A DNA stretch of 64,000 nt, from contig NC_065880.2 in assembly GCF_932274485.2 (NCBI RefSeq), positions 51,508,894-51,572,893 of the forward strand, given 5' to 3'. Under the pieces are notes generated by a model. It was not told the origin of the DNA. It was given only the letters and a program-made list of their open reading frames with translations, and did no database searches. Made by a program: the position numbers and the translations under genes. Shown in pieces: positions 46,901 to 58,590 of the stretch (positions within the stretch are counted from its first letter, which is position 1; each line of letters opens with the position of its first letter). The stretch comes from Patella vulgata (Eukaryota > Mollusca > Gastropoda > Patellidae).

Positions 46901-49900
46901 CCAAAATAGCCATTAAGGTACTCTGGAGAGTTCAGAACATAAATAATAAATGTAGTTAAACACATACTTGAAAACAGAAATTTGAACTCAACTGTCATTA
47001 GAGTGTAACCTCTAGAGGGTCCAGAACCTTGATATACCATATTTTTTACACTATTCTGTCCGGCAGTTTTGGTTCGATTTTCACGAAATTTGAACTCACC
47101 TATCATTATGGTCTAATGGTGATATAATCAAACGGTTTTTTTTTTAAATCGGATAAAAACAAGATCTGTGGGTAATAAACATACATTTTAAGTTTTATCA
47201 AAATCGGATCAAAATTGTGACCTCTAGAGTGTCCACAAGTTAAAAACAAGATTTTTCGTACAGTCAGGGGCCATAATCCATGAAGTTAAGGGCCCACACA
47301 TGACAATATCAAAAGGAACCAAGATCTTTGGGATATAAAACTATATTTCAAGTGTGATCAAAATCGGATAAAAATTGTGACGTGTGTAGTGTCCACAAAC
47401 AATTTGTGGACGGACAAACAGACATCTGGACAGACAGGGGCGAAGACAAAAATGCCATGCAAAGGGAGAAAAATACAATTGCTGTAAAAACATGCACTAC
47501 AAATCAGAGGTCCCGAGATGGTGAAAATTAATTGTTATCTGATGAAGAGTTGTTTCCCCTTAATACAGAGATTTTGGAAATTGCAAAAGCTTAGTAAAAC
47601 TGAACTGACAAGATATAAATGCAGAAGACCAGAGATGAAAAATAAACCAAATTATTTAAATCATCATTGTTGTCTAATAATTAATACTGGTCACAATCCT
47701 GTACAAAATAGCACCATTCAATAGTTAAAGTTTACCTAACATCTTTAACTTTCTGATGGAAATATATTACAAATATCGATTAAAAACTAGAAAAGAATGA
47801 ATTCAGACGTGACTGACAAATCTAGTATTTAGGCCTTACAACATTATTTATTTTCAGGTTTTTCTTTAGACAAAAGATTTCCCCTTGTCAGTGGTGTAGA
47901 ACGGAGGGACTGGCAAGGGACAACATAAAGCTGTTCCAATGGGATGAAAAACCGAGGTTCAGTGTACGCATTGGCGTGCATGTAAAAGAACCTTAGACAT
48001 AGGCAAGAGTAGGTCGCATCGCCTCATAGCACAATGTATGGCGTATGCCAGTCTTCATTAACCCAGTTGGAGCAGAACAGTAGGACTTTAAACCCCATTT
48101 CATTTAAACAAAAGAAATGCACATATTATAACCTATAGCCTATAATATGTTTAATTCCCACAGGAGAAAAACATTGTAATGGTACCGGTAGTCTGTTTTG
48201 CATCATATTATTATTCTACAACATTATTTGTTGTAATTTTCTCAGATTTTGTATTGATTAGATTCTTATTTCCATGACAACCAATGACCTTGTATTTTTC
48301 ATCAATATTACTGGCACCATCATACACAAATTATTTGTGTCAATCTACATTTTTATAAAAGCGATTTGATAAAAAAATGTGTAAAATAAAGATTAAAATA
48401 GAAATAAATCAAAAGTTAGCCAGAAAAAAAATTGCAACACATGGTACATCATTATTATGTTGAAACTGCAAAAAAATAAATTATTAACATGGTTTATTTG
48501 TGTTTAGCGATCTTTAGAATTAAGAGAAAAACAGAGAAATCCCAGTGGATATTATGCATATTTTAATCACAAATAATGGCTACATAAATATCTTGTCCTA
48601 ACTATAACTTAATTGGTTGTGACATGGTTGGTGTAAAAATAGTTTCCTGCCAAATCATTTAGAGCAGGAGTGGCCAACAATTTACATGCACCAATGCACT
48701 GAAGGTATTGTGAATCATCTTTATGTAATTAAAACCAAGAATCTTTATGCTGTGTAATGTCATTGGTGTGTTCACAAGATTATATAACATAATCAAGGAC
48801 AATAACTCTATAAATATATATCAGAAATTGTATTAATTGTTATTATTCAAAAACCAAGAACATAAATTGCTTTCTATAAAAGTATAAAAGGGCCACAACC
48901 CATTAAGAGTGTTCACAAGTGAAACAAGGCCCATAACTATTTAATGGAATTTGCCAAAATTTAAAAGCTGTCCTCATTCCACCAATTTGAATAATGCATA
49001 CAAATTTCATACAGATCAGATGAGAACTTTCACATTTAGAGCATTCATATGATTCAACAAAGTGATACAAGAACAATTACTCTAGAAGTAATTGATGGAA
49101 ATTTTTGAAATTCATAGGAGTGTTTCACTAATTTCAATAAGGCATATAAATTTCATTCAGATAGGATGATCATTTTAGCTGTAAGAGCCTTAACTCTAGA
49201 AGCAATTAATGGATATATGGTCACATACAAAGTTTCACTAAAATGGACGAACCGACTGACATACTGTGATGACATTACATTCATACATGAAAAGTGAAAG
49301 TATAGACTGAAATAATTTCATGGGATCTAAGAACTTTGATACTCTACCTTCCTTTTACCAAAATGGATAATTTTTCACCACATGGTGTTATTCCTTGTAC
49401 AGCATATAAACTTCCTTTAGCTAAAGTTATCACAGATCCTAGCTTACATATTTCTGCAAACTCCTTTCTAGTCATATGCATTGGCCTAAATAGTTTTTTA
49501 TACATTACTTCTAGTTGATGGTGTAGTTTAACTGGTATCATTTTATATCCAATAAAAATCATGTGGCACAAATTGAAAACCGAAAACACAATGTGCCAGC
49601 CAAGAACATCCGGCATACAAACTAGCAAAGAAGACCACAAGATGAAAAGCAGAAATCCAATTAGCAGGAACGACCTCAGACAAATTGAATGGAAACGGAA
49701 ATTACTGGGGGTAAAAAATGATATTGCCAGGCACAGATTGGCCAGTTGTAATAACGTGTGTTGAGCATCTTGCCACTGTTCACAAGATTCTGCAAATTTC
49801 TTTTCTAGAGCCAGGTTTGTTTCCGTCTCTGTAAAAACAGTGGATGTAGCAGGAAGCATATTATTGTTGACTCTAGTATATTCAGTGGAAATTGCAGATA

Positions 49901-49976
49901 AAATAATTGAACTTTGATTAGCAGACGCTGTGGATACATTGTTTATTGCGTCTGTCCAATTTCTTATGAATGTCAT
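43646..49976 (-). CDS. BVES: Popeye domain-containing protein (POPDC/BVES family)
   Basis: Popeye proteins are plasma-membrane cAMP-binding proteins of muscle and epithelia that help control excitability and trafficking. Three firm exons (49348-49976, 44530-44644, 43646-43940) join in phase and give 346 residues plus one base. Human POPDC1 is 360. The N-terminus has three N-glycosylation sequons (NWT, NVS, NQS). Three membrane helices follow (about residues 75-92, 98-120, 126-145), including LRSFLLIGFLLFILWSSLL and DVLGWHIVFSVFNLCHMIF. The Popeye domain begins near residue 147. Its phosphate-binding-cassette motifs are intact: FVDSPE at 228-233 and YQVSI at 247-251, split by an intron after YQ. 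The start ATG has an in-frame stop upstream in the same exon, which supports the choice. The intron between exons 1 and 2 holds satellite-core elements and SINEs. Whether it is POPDC1, 2 or 3 cannot be told, and the C-terminus is tentative. Confidence 0.93.
44236..44415 (-). mobile_element. SINE-1 partial copy
   Basis: AATGAAATGGGGTTGAAAGT, GGGCTAATGAAGATGGGCAT and CACTGACAACGGGAAACAAC keep the SINE-1 order with an internal deletion. It lies in a Popeye intron. Confidence 0.7.
44530..44644 (-). CDS. BVES: Popeye gene exon 2
   Basis: 115 nt encoding LKVTYNRLFLHFIECNQFVD then SPELDSMTYSIDEEEKYQ. It has the DSPE cAMP-binding motif. The acceptor is TTATTTCAG and the donor GTAAAT. Confidence 0.93.
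45326..45560 (-). mobile_element. SINE-1 partial copy
   Basis: AAATGAAATGGGGTTATACT, CCACCAAGGGATCTTTTACG and GACAAGGAGAAACCATGCCG match SINE-1, minus the part with GGGCTAATGAAGAC. It lies next to the family D element in a Popeye intron. The 93-codon frame here is a SINE artefact. Confidence 0.7.
45575..46659 (+). mobile_element. Family D satellite-core element, copy 1
   Basis: It starts GGCTGCCAGGCAGGATACGC then CCACATTTTGC, and ends with GGACAGGGGCGACGACAAAA then TGTGGGCATATAAAA. The start and end are inverted copies of each other (ATACGCCCACATTTT). About six monomers of roughly 140-180 bp carry CAGGGGCCATAATCCA, ACCAAGATCTTTGGG and GATAAAAATTGTGACCTCTA. The interior has no protein frame. 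Confidence 0.85.
46975..47480 (+). mobile_element. Family D partial copy
   Basis: About three D monomers, with ATTGTGACCTCTAGAGTGTC and AGTCAGGGGCCATAATCCA, then GGACAAACAGACATCTGGAC and GGGGCGAAGACAAAAATG. The last bases merge into a family L-like piece (CATGCAAAGGGAG). No left end is seen. Confidence 0.75.
47874..48104 (+). mobile_element. SINE-1 copy lacking the tRNA-like head
   Basis: TTTCCCCTTGTCAGTGGTGT, ACGCATTGGCGTGCATGTAA, ATGGCGTATGCCAGTCTTCA and GGACTTTAAACCCCATTTC follow the SINE-1 order. It lies in a Popeye intron. Confidence 0.8.
48690..49265 (+). repeat. Diverged family E-type monomers
   Basis: ACAAATTTCATACAGATCAG, GGGCCACAACC, AACTCTAGAAG and CACAAGTGAAACAAGGCCC match the monomer type at 59270-59950. 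Termini are not clear. It lies in the Popeye intron next to exon 1. Confidence 0.6.
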
Positions 49977-50034
49977 TCTAGAAGTTGAATTGTTTGTCTG
50001 TCTGGATCATCTGTCACATACATGGATGGAACAT
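49348..50034 (-). CDS. BVES: Popeye gene exon 1 (5' UTR end and start)
   Basis: On the minus strand the exon follows the acceptor CTATTTTCAG at 50035-50036. It carries 58 nt of 5' UTR, then the ATG at 49976. The coding part is 629 nt, from MTFIRNWTDAINNVS to LSILVKG plus two bases of an Arg codon. The donor is GTAGAG. It encodes the extracellular N-terminus, all three membrane helices and the first half of the Popeye domain. Confidence 0.93.
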
Positions 50035-50039
50035 CTGAA

Positions 50040-51990
50040 AATAGATCAAAAGAAAGTTTAAATTATTTACAGGAATCAAATTGACATATAAAACAAAAAA
50101 AAACCAAATTTATATACCGTAGTAAATGGATTTGCTCAATTGTTGGTTTATCCAATTGTAACCGCTAGGTTCTTCAATAGTAATAAGTCTGGAATGGTTC
50201 TTCAATCTTTTAATTGCTGAAACTTATATCTTACAAATTACAATAATTTAATACATACAATGTACACCTACAGCACAGTGGTGCTACTAAGTGGGGTGAC
50301 CAAATGACTTAACTATTGATTGTTGTTGTTGTTTATTACAAATTTAATGTCCAATACATAAGGCATGATTTTATGGACAGGTTGATTTAATTAAGTTATT
50401 TGCATATGAATGAGTAATATATAGAAGATAGGTAAAAATCGCTGTCATGAGAAGAGAAGGTGGGTCATCTTCTCACTTTGTCATAATGAAAACAAGTTAA
50501 AACAGGAGGTCCAGCTGTTTGATGCCATCACAGCATATTTAAAAAAATTTGCGGGAAAAAGAATCTGCTGTTTAATGTGGAAAAGCGAAGTTCTCGCAGT
50601 AAAAACCACATAGCTGGATCCGTGGAGTATTTAAAAATAAAAATGTTTGTGTGGTTCTTCATTACATATAATAAAAGTTAGTTAAAAAGTCCTTTGACAC
50701 AGATCACAAGTTTGGTATTTAAAATCATTTATTTTCTGCAGTCCATTAAAATTTTTCTTTGATGTACATTAGCCTTTTTATATTCTAACTATAACTGGAT
50801 ACGCTCAAGTGTTGACATCAAAACATCTACTATACAGGATTATCACTAGAGACATTAACATAAATAAACAATAATGGATTAAGTTCTTAACTAACTAGCT
50901 TCTACTCTGATTGATATTATTAATACACATTAAATACTATCTAAAACTGTCTGGTCATTATGCCTGGTCATACAATCTAGCTCAATTTACAATTATAAAA
51001 GTTTCAATATTTAATTCCAGGACACATTTTGAGAAGCAATACATGCACTTATCTCTTAAAATGATTAACCGCATAAATGTCAAATTTAACCTATATATCT
51101 TGAAGCGCAGCAAAATATCTGGGAAACTGTAAGTCCAAGCTGTAATCCCTCTAGGTGAATCAAATTTCAGTTCCAGACTGCGGAAAATGTTCGGGACTAA
51201 TAAGGCAGTAACGAATTTGAAAGATATTTTACATACATTTGATTACCCAGAAAATCATTGAGCAATTTGAAATATCAAAGAAATGTAATAGCTCAATTTC
51301 CTTACAAAATGAGAGTATAATATTACATATCATTTCATTCATAATAACCAGTAGATATTCTTTTGTGATATTAAGTTTGCAATATTCTGTTTGCATTCAA
51401 GTGAACTGGATAACTATAGTTTCCAATACCAATTATATTCCTATTCATGATAAGTTTCTGTAAAAGTACTTCCTTGTCTAAATCCACAATCTGTTAGACA
51501 AGTCAGACTAAATATAAAGACTTAATTACTTGCTGGACTTGAACTGATATGTGTGTGTTCAAAATAACAAATGCCATGTTCTGCGATATATAAACTCGCT
51601 TTGTGTTCATGTAGAAACTAATTTGTAGGCAAACAAAAAAAATATACAGAAGATATAAATAAAATTAGATTAAACTTGTGGGTGTAAGGTATCTTTATGT
51701 TGCGTCATCTTGATGGTTCTGATTTCTACACTACCAGTACTTATTAAGAACTAACACAGGCCTATGTAACAGTAAGGGCAGGAGGATTGCAGTCAAGCCA
51801 CACACAAACAATTACACAAGACACACCTGCGGACAGAACACAATAATATACAGACACCAGAAACAACAAATGCACAAGTAAATGGAAATCTCAGTGAGTT
51901 TATACATAGATTAGTTGACAATGTCTCAGTGTGATTGGAATATTAGGTTTTCATCTACAGCACACAAATAGACCACAACACAAAAATGAG
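50040..51990. other. Upstream flank of the Popeye start exon
   Basis: The first bases are the acceptor tract of the exon carrying the start codon. Beyond that I see AT-rich sequence without a clear exon, promoter motif or recognised repeat. A 5' non-coding exon may lie here or further away. Confidence 0.4.
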
Positions 51991-51994
51991 ATAA

Positions 51995-52515
51995 TTTGCC
52001 AACCAGCCCCTAAAACATATGTCCATAGCATATTTATCCTTTTGTAGATAATGGCACTAAAACTGATCAAGTCTAATAACCCATGAAGTAATTATCAGAA
52101 ATAATTAAATTTTGATTGGCTTCTTGTTCTCCCTAGTACCATTGTACTAATTAACCTTTATTATATAAATCAGATGAGAACTTTGGCTGTTCGAGTTATC
52201 AAAAATCAGATAATAACTTTAGCCACAAGAGGGTCCACATCAGCTCTTCATATTGCTTTAACATGAATATTAACAAACACATTATGACAACAGGACAAAA
52301 TATTACAGCTACCCAAAAAGAATGAAAACTGTGGAAATCAAACAGATTCTTCATCTAAAGAACTTAAACACTGTGTGTAAGATTCAAGTCAATCTAATAA
52401 TAATTTAAGCATCCACAATATTTTTCAATAAGCTGTACAGCATTCACAAGCTATTGTGGATGATTGACAGACAACTATATAATATGACCATATTTCAGTG
52501 TGGGTATATAAAAAT
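51995..52515 (+). mobile_element. Family E partial copy
   Basis: ACCCATGAAGTAATTATCAG, TCAGATAATAACTTTAGCC, GAACTTAAACACTGTG, then ATTGTGGATGATTGACAGAC and the end CAGTGTGGGTATATAAAAA. It is diverged and missing most of the head. Confidence 0.65.
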
Positions 52516-52867
52516 GTAACTTTTACTGTAGTGTATAAATATAGTTATAAAGCTAACCCTCTGTCTTGCTCTTCAGTGTTTTATTGATCGATTTGCCTGG
52601 GGCAGGAGAGGGCCTGACTCAATGCTTCAGGAGCTTGATAAAGATCAAATGGTAAAATTGGTCCTTTTAGAAAGAGACACATAATTACAAATTGAATACC
52701 ATCAATGTCAAACAATAATTAGAATCAAGAACTCTGTGCAGTTTAGGGTTCTTAACTTAATATGTGACTACATGTGACATATCGGTAATAAAGATCAAAA
52801 CCATTAATTAAAATTCAGTATTTAAAGGCCTTTTAATTACTACATGTTTCACAGATAATTATTTTCA

Positions 52868-53973
52868 ACAACCAGCGGCTGCTAGACAGGATACGCCCAC
52901 ATTTTGCAAGAGATGGATAGAGAACAAGCTAATCAAAAAGCGATTTTTCGAACAATCAAGGGCTATAATTCAGGAAGTTACGATCTGATATGCGTGATAT
53001 ACTAAAATGTTTTCTTAAATCGGATAAAAATTATGACCTCTAGAGTGACCACAAGCTAAAAACGTGATTTTTCCTGCAATCAAGGGTCATAATTCAGGAA
53101 GTTACGATCCGATATGCGAAAATAGTTATACATATAGGGGGGAGGGCATTTTGTCTAGCAGTTTTGGTCCGATTTACATGAATTCGAACTTAACCAACAA
53201 TACTGTGGAACAGTGATATTATAATCGAACGATTTTTTAAATTAGATAATAATTCTGACCTCCAGATGGGACCACAAGCTAAAACCGCGATTTTTCGTAC
53301 AATCAGGGGCCATAATTCAGGAAGTTACTGTCCGATATGCGCAAATATTGAAAGGAACCAAGATCTTTGGGTTATAAACATGTATTTTAAGTTTCATTAA
53401 AATCGGATCAAAATTGTAAGCTCTAGAGGGTCCACAACCTTGATATACCATATTTTTACACTGTTCGCGTATAAGGGGCGGCCATTTTGTCTGGCAGTTT
53501 TGGTCCAATTTTCACAAAATTCGACCTCAACTGTTATTAAGGTGTAATGGTGATATATTCAAATGTTTTTTTAAATCGGAATAAAATTGTGACCTCCATA
53601 GGGTCCACAAGCTAAAAAACATGATTTTTCGTAAAATCAAGGCCCATAATTCAGGAAGTTACGGTCTGATATGCGCGAATATCGAAAGGAACCAAGATCT
53701 TTGGGTTATAAACTTACATTTCAAATACCAGCAAAATCAGATAAGCTAAAAAAGTGATTTTTTGTACAATCAGGGGCCATAATCCATGAAGTTACGGTAC
53801 GATACGTGCCAATATTGAAAGCAACCAAGATCTTAGGGAGATAAACCTATATTTCAAGTTTCGTTGAAATCAGATAAAAATTGTGACCTGTTGAGTGTCC
53901 ACAAACAATTGTGGACGGACAGACAGGGGCGACGACAATATACGTCCACATGAAAATGTAGGCATATAAAAAT
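52868..53973 (+). mobile_element. Family D satellite-core element, copy 2
   Basis: It has the same start (GGCTGCTAGACAGGATACGC) and end (GACAGGGGCGACGACAATAT then AGGCATATAAAA) as the copy at 45575. It has five to six monomers with CAGGGGCCATAATTCAGG and AACCAAGATCTTTGGGTTAT. Confidence 0.85.
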
Positions 53974-54189
53974 GGCTTAGATATTTAGCTTGAAGTTGGT
54001 AAACAGTGCAATATCAATTTTCAACCAAAAAAAAAAGCAATTATAAATTACCAAAACAAACAAAGCAACCCATAACATTTAATTATGTGCAGTTTCCAGT
54101 TAAATGATTTGGAAATAAATGTAAAGTCATTTTTAAATGCAAATATGATGGAAATATTAAAGACCAAAATGTTTTTTTTTTATTATTAG

Positions 54190-54845
54190 CTACTAGCAGG
54201 ATACCCGGCTTCGCTCGGGGGTCATAACTCCGAAACCGGAAGTGGTAGACTAACGCCACCTGGCCTATGTTACTCCCCGGTCCGAGCTACCTATAAAACC
54301 CAAAATTTCAGACTCGGGCCAGACCTAGTGTAGCCGCCAACCCCGAACAGACCGGCTTCGCTCGGGGGGTCATAACTCCGACACCGGAAGTGGTAGACTA
54401 ACGCCACCTGGCCTATGTTACTCCCCGGTCCGAGCTACCCCTATACCCCAAATTTCAGACTCGGGGCAGATGTAGCCGCTAACCCCGAACAGACAGAATT
54501 CGCTCGGGGGTCATAACTCCGAAACCGCAAGTGGTAGACTAACGCCACCTAGCCTATGCTACTCCCCGGTCCGAGCTACCCCTATACCCCAAATTTCAGA
54601 CTCGGGTCAGACCTAGTGTAGCCGCCAACCCCGAACAGACCGACTTCGCTCGGGGGTCATAACTCCGAAACCGGAAGTGGTAGACTAACGCCACCTGGCC
54701 TATGTTACTCCCCGGTCCGAGCTAACCCTATACCCCAAATTTCAGACTCGGGGCAGACCTAGTGTAGCCGCCAACCCCGAACAGACAGACAGACAGACAG
54801 ACAGACAAACGACAGTCACAAATATATACATTGTATATAGATTAT
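54190..54845 (+). mobile_element. Family F GC-rich satellite element, forward copy
   Basis: It starts CTAGCAGGATACCCGGCTTC with a CCGGCTTCGCTCGGG hairpin. Four monomers follow (landmarks near 54209, 54357, 54499 and 54646, spacing 142-148 bp), each with AACTCCGAAACCGGAAGTGG and CAAATTTCAGACTCGGG. Then come a CAGA microsatellite (54783-54812), GACAGTCACAAATATATACA and TATATAG. Base composition contrasts sharply with the AT-rich flanks. Noncoding. Confidence 0.85.
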
Positions 54846-55439
54846 TGGACTGATGACGTGACACATTCCCTCTTTTTTTCTTGAACCACCATTGCAGATC
54901 ATAAATTTCAAACATGTCTGCAAATTAATGATTAATGAGTGTTTAAATGGTGAGATATTCATAGTATATCTTAAACTTGATTAATTATCAAAAGTACCAG
55001 AATATATCCTTTTCTGACTGATATAACACTCCAACACTAAATATAATACCACTGTTATAATACTGTACATCACATTTATTTCATAAATTACTTCCCGTCT
55101 TTATTTATAAAATATACTAGCCTAGTTACCTGGCATTGCTTGGTTCAATATCTAAAATAGTTTTAATTTAAAGTTAAAAATTTGCCAGAAAAATAAAGAG
55201 TATTCTGGAACGTATTGTAGGTTCTAGAATATGTCTCCCTATAACATCCACAATAATGCAATAATCACTAATTGTCAATTTCAATATTAATATGGCTACA
55301 AATACAAAAAAAAGTAAAAAATAGGTGTCCCATTATAATTTCTTGTAAAATAAATTGGTTATCATGAAGTTAATTTAAAATCTACACGTTCAACCATTTG
55401 GTTTCCTATAATGAACCCACAAACTATCTAACTTTATCA
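54846..55439. other. AT-rich spacer between two inverted F copies
   Basis: No gene or clear repeat. It separates the two F elements by about 600 bp. Confidence 0.5.
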
Positions 55440-55965
55440 TCTTCTATATATATATATATATTTGTGACTGTCGTTTGTCTGTCTGTCTGTCTGTCTGTTC
55501 GGCTACACTAGGTCTGCCCCGAGTCTGAAATTTGGGGTATAGGGGTAGCTCGGACCGGGGAGTAACATAGGCCCGGTGGCGTTAGTCTACCACTTCCGGT
55601 TTCGGAGTTATGACCCCCCGAGCAAAGCCGGTCTGTTCGGGGTTAGCGGCTACACTAGGTCTGCCCCGAGTCTGAAATTTGGGGTATAGGGGTAGCTCGG
55701 ACCGGGGAGTAACATAGGCCAGGTGGCGTTAGTCTACCACTTCCGATTTCGGAGTTATGACCCCCGAGCGAAGCCGGGTATCTGTCTGTCTGTCTGTTCG
55801 GGGGTTGGCGGCTACACTAGGTCTGCCCCGAGTCTGAAATTTGGGGTATAGGGGTAGCGCCGAACGAGGAGTAACATAGGCCATGTGGTGTTAGTCTACC
55901 ACTTCCGGTTTCGGAGTTATGACCCCTGAGCGAAGCCGGGTATCCTGCTAGTCTATATATATATA
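55440..55965 (-). mobile_element. Family F GC-rich satellite element, inverted copy
   Basis: This is the mirror of the 54190 copy: TATATATATA, GTGACTGTCGTTTG, the CTGT microsatellite, about three monomers and the end CGAAGCCGGGTATCCTGCTAG. A second internal microsatellite stretch (TCTGTCTGTCTGTC) sits near 55780, between monomers. Confidence 0.85.
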
Positions 55966-56119
55966 GAGAGATTTAAAATATGTTTGTATTCTTAAATTTC
56001 AATGAAATGAATGGAATGTTCTCGTCGACTTTTATATTTTTATGAGCTGTGGGAATTTTATAACTATAAATCATACTTTATTTTGAAGAGTATTTATAAT
56101 GACAATATGATCGAAATAG

Positions 56120-57000
56120 AGGTGGACGGACAATTCGGCCACTGGATGTTTCGGCAAACAATGGACATATCAGCCTAGAATGTTTCGGCTAATGGACGTT
56201 TTGGCCAGTGGACATATCGGCCTAGGATGTTTCGGCCAATTTTACAAAAACACAGGGACAATGCAGTCAAATGTACAGCAATAATCCACACACCCCCAAA
56301 ACATGGACAATCCTGACATAAAAAAAACACATAACCACGAACCAGACAAGAATGCTATTACCATTGACAAATGCAGACAAAACATGAAAAGAGAGGGAGA
56401 TGAGGTTTAACCTCCACTCAACACAAACTAGGTCATTTCAGGACTAACATATAGTTCAATTTTATTTCAATAATTTGCTTTTGTGTGGGAGTCTTTAGCA
56501 GTGGGAAGAAACTGGAGGAAACCCATGAGGCTGGACAGGCAACCCTACTCCTTGTCATATGCAACCGGGGAATTGAATTTGACTCAATGACATACCTTCT
56601 AATACAGTGCGCATAGCTAACCATTCGGCTATCCAACCCCCCAAACATCAAAAGAAAAGCAAAGTCAACACTCGACAAGCCAAACTAGATTTTCACACAT
56701 GCAAATTCCCAACTTCAAGATGAGACCAGTATCTACCAAGTTCCAAAACTTGTAAGCGTCTTTTAAGAAGAGTTTGTGTCCAACATAGACCGAGGGAACC
56801 CCAGACACTACAAGAACTTAACATATATAGATGGTTCTTCGTCCATGACAACAGGCAACAATCCACAACCTTTCTTACAACTTGATGCACTTGCATTTTT
56901 ACCACAAATGAATCTGTTGAAAAGTTGTCCGAAATGTCCTCTTTCTTACAAAAAAAAGTGGCCGATAAGTCCTAGGCCGAAACGTCCTACATTCCGAAAT
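56120..57000. repeat. GGCCGAAACGTCC-type inverted repeats around a SINE
   Basis: The left cluster (56130-56235) repeats GGACGTTTTGGCC, TGTTTCGGCC and ATATCGGCCTAGGATG. The right cluster (56925-57000) has the inverted forms TCCTAGGCCGAAACGTCC and TGGCCGATAAGTCC. They bracket about 690 bp that holds a SINE-2. This may be the ends of a non-autonomous DNA element. No transposase is present. Confidence 0.5.
56398..56645 (-). mobile_element. tRNA-derived SINE-2, nearly full length
   Basis: On the minus strand it reads GGGGTTGGATAGCCGAATGG then TTAGC (box A), and CAATTCCCCGGTTG (box B). The body carries CCCACTGCTAAAGACTCCCA, and the 3' end is CCTAGTTTGTGTTGAGTGG then AGGTTAAACCTC. Its 3' end recurs around the SINE-1 at 6462 and in the copy at 33855. 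Confidence 0.75.
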
Positions 57001-57089
57001 AGGATACATCATAATAATCTCTTATTTCATGGATGACCATTGAACTACACTGATATGCTTGTTAAGTTTACAAATATCTAACACAAAAC

Positions 57090-58170
57090 ATAGACAGTGG
57101 ACTCTTTCATAAAGGACTCCAATGAAAACTGCATTCAACTTGAAACCTCATTACAAGTTGACACCATCATCCTTTTTATTCAAGCAATGGCAGGAAACCA
57201 GCAGTCCTTTATTCCCCCCCTCCACCTCCCTGATAGCAGAAATTTGGAAAAAGAAGCCATTCAAACTGCTCCCTTCCAACCTCCATGGAGTTTCAGAAAG
57301 GTAGATGACACTTTTGTCATGTTAAAAGAAGATGATGCTGCCAGCCTCCTACACCATCTGAACAACCAACACCCAAGGATCAAGTTCACAATGGAGAATT
57401 AAACCAGCAGAAGCCTTCCATTTCTAGATATACTAGTAAAATGAGAGAACTCTAAAATCACCACCTCACTATGCAGAAAGCCATCCCACACAGACCAGTA
57501 TATTCATTACAAAATCAAATCACCTTAACAGCACCAAAGCAGCCATCATCACCACCCTAACCAAAACAACAGAGCTAAAAATATTTGTGACCCTAGAAGT
57601 ACAACATCATAGAGAAGTTTTTACCGAACACAACGGGTATCTGCCACAAATGGTAAAAAAAGATCACCAAAATCTGACCTGCCAAAACCAGATAAACCCA
57701 AACCTGATAAACCCCCTATACAAGTATTTATACCTTTCCAAAGCAACCTCTCCCATCAAATTAGAATACTGTTAAAACAAGAAGCACACATAGAAACTAC
57801 ATAATCTCAAAGGCACAACAACCAAAGAGTTAATAAGAGCAAATGGAATGATAAACCCCACAAAACCAATCTTCCCGAAAGGTTGTGTTTATCAAATCAG
57901 TTTCAGGCTGCTAGAATTGTATATCGTTGAATCTAAATGCCCCCTAGACCTCAGAATTATAGAACACATATCAAAAGCCCCCAACAACCAATCTGCCATT
58001 GCTGAACATCTAATTGAAAACCTGTGCCACAGAGTTAGCTGGATAAACGTTAAAAAGTTAGCAATTAACCGCCACAACAAACAAAACAGAAGAATTCATG
58101 AAGAAATCAGAAGACAAGAACAGAAACTCAACAGGGAACCAGGAGTTCATATTCCAAGAGCATGAAAATG
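57090..58170 (+). mobile_element. Penelope-like retroelement, decayed
   Basis: The first part encodes the end of a reverse transcriptase of Penelope type: KEAIQTAPFQPP, the catalytic-like KVDDTFVMLKEDD, then LNNQHPRIKFTMEN. Further on come LDILVK-like and RKPSHTDQYIHYK-like pieces. The last part (57848-58165) is a GIY-YIG endonuclease domain: GCVYQIS...LYIVESKCPLDLRI, IEHISKAPNNQSAIAEHLIE, then NREPGVHIPRA and a stop. The reading frame changes several times and the element is 5'-truncated, so it is not active. Confidence 0.8.
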
Positions 58171-58590
58171 TAGTAATATATCACCTCAGAACAATATATA
58201 ATGTAATTCTTAATTTTTAAAATAATTTTGAATTATTTAATTTTGTATATTTCTTTGCATAATCTACACATTTACATTTCTACATCATGCTTTTAATGTC
58301 AGGATCAATTGCATATGGCTTCATTCTACTTGTATAATACTTGTTTTATGTTTTATTATTGTTTTTATCTATAATTACAGTCTAAACATCATGTATTTAC
58401 TGTCTGGATCAATTACCTAGCTTCATTATACTTCTATAATTCTTGTTTGATCTTTTATCTATAACTAATTACAATAAATTCGATCAAAACAACTACTTTA
58501 TTAGTGGTAAAACTGGTAAGTAATTTTCTTGTCACACTGGTTATAATTTTATTGTTTGAGTAGAAGTGTAGTCTACATTAACCTGCTCTC
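58170..58590. other. AT-rich stretch between Penelope-like pieces
   Basis: Two diverged copies of a roughly 100-bp unit (CATCATGCTTTTAATGTCAG and CATCATGTATTTACTGTCTG, each followed by GATCAATT) lie at about 58280 and 58385. This may be the 3' UTR of the Penelope-like element. Confidence 0.45.
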
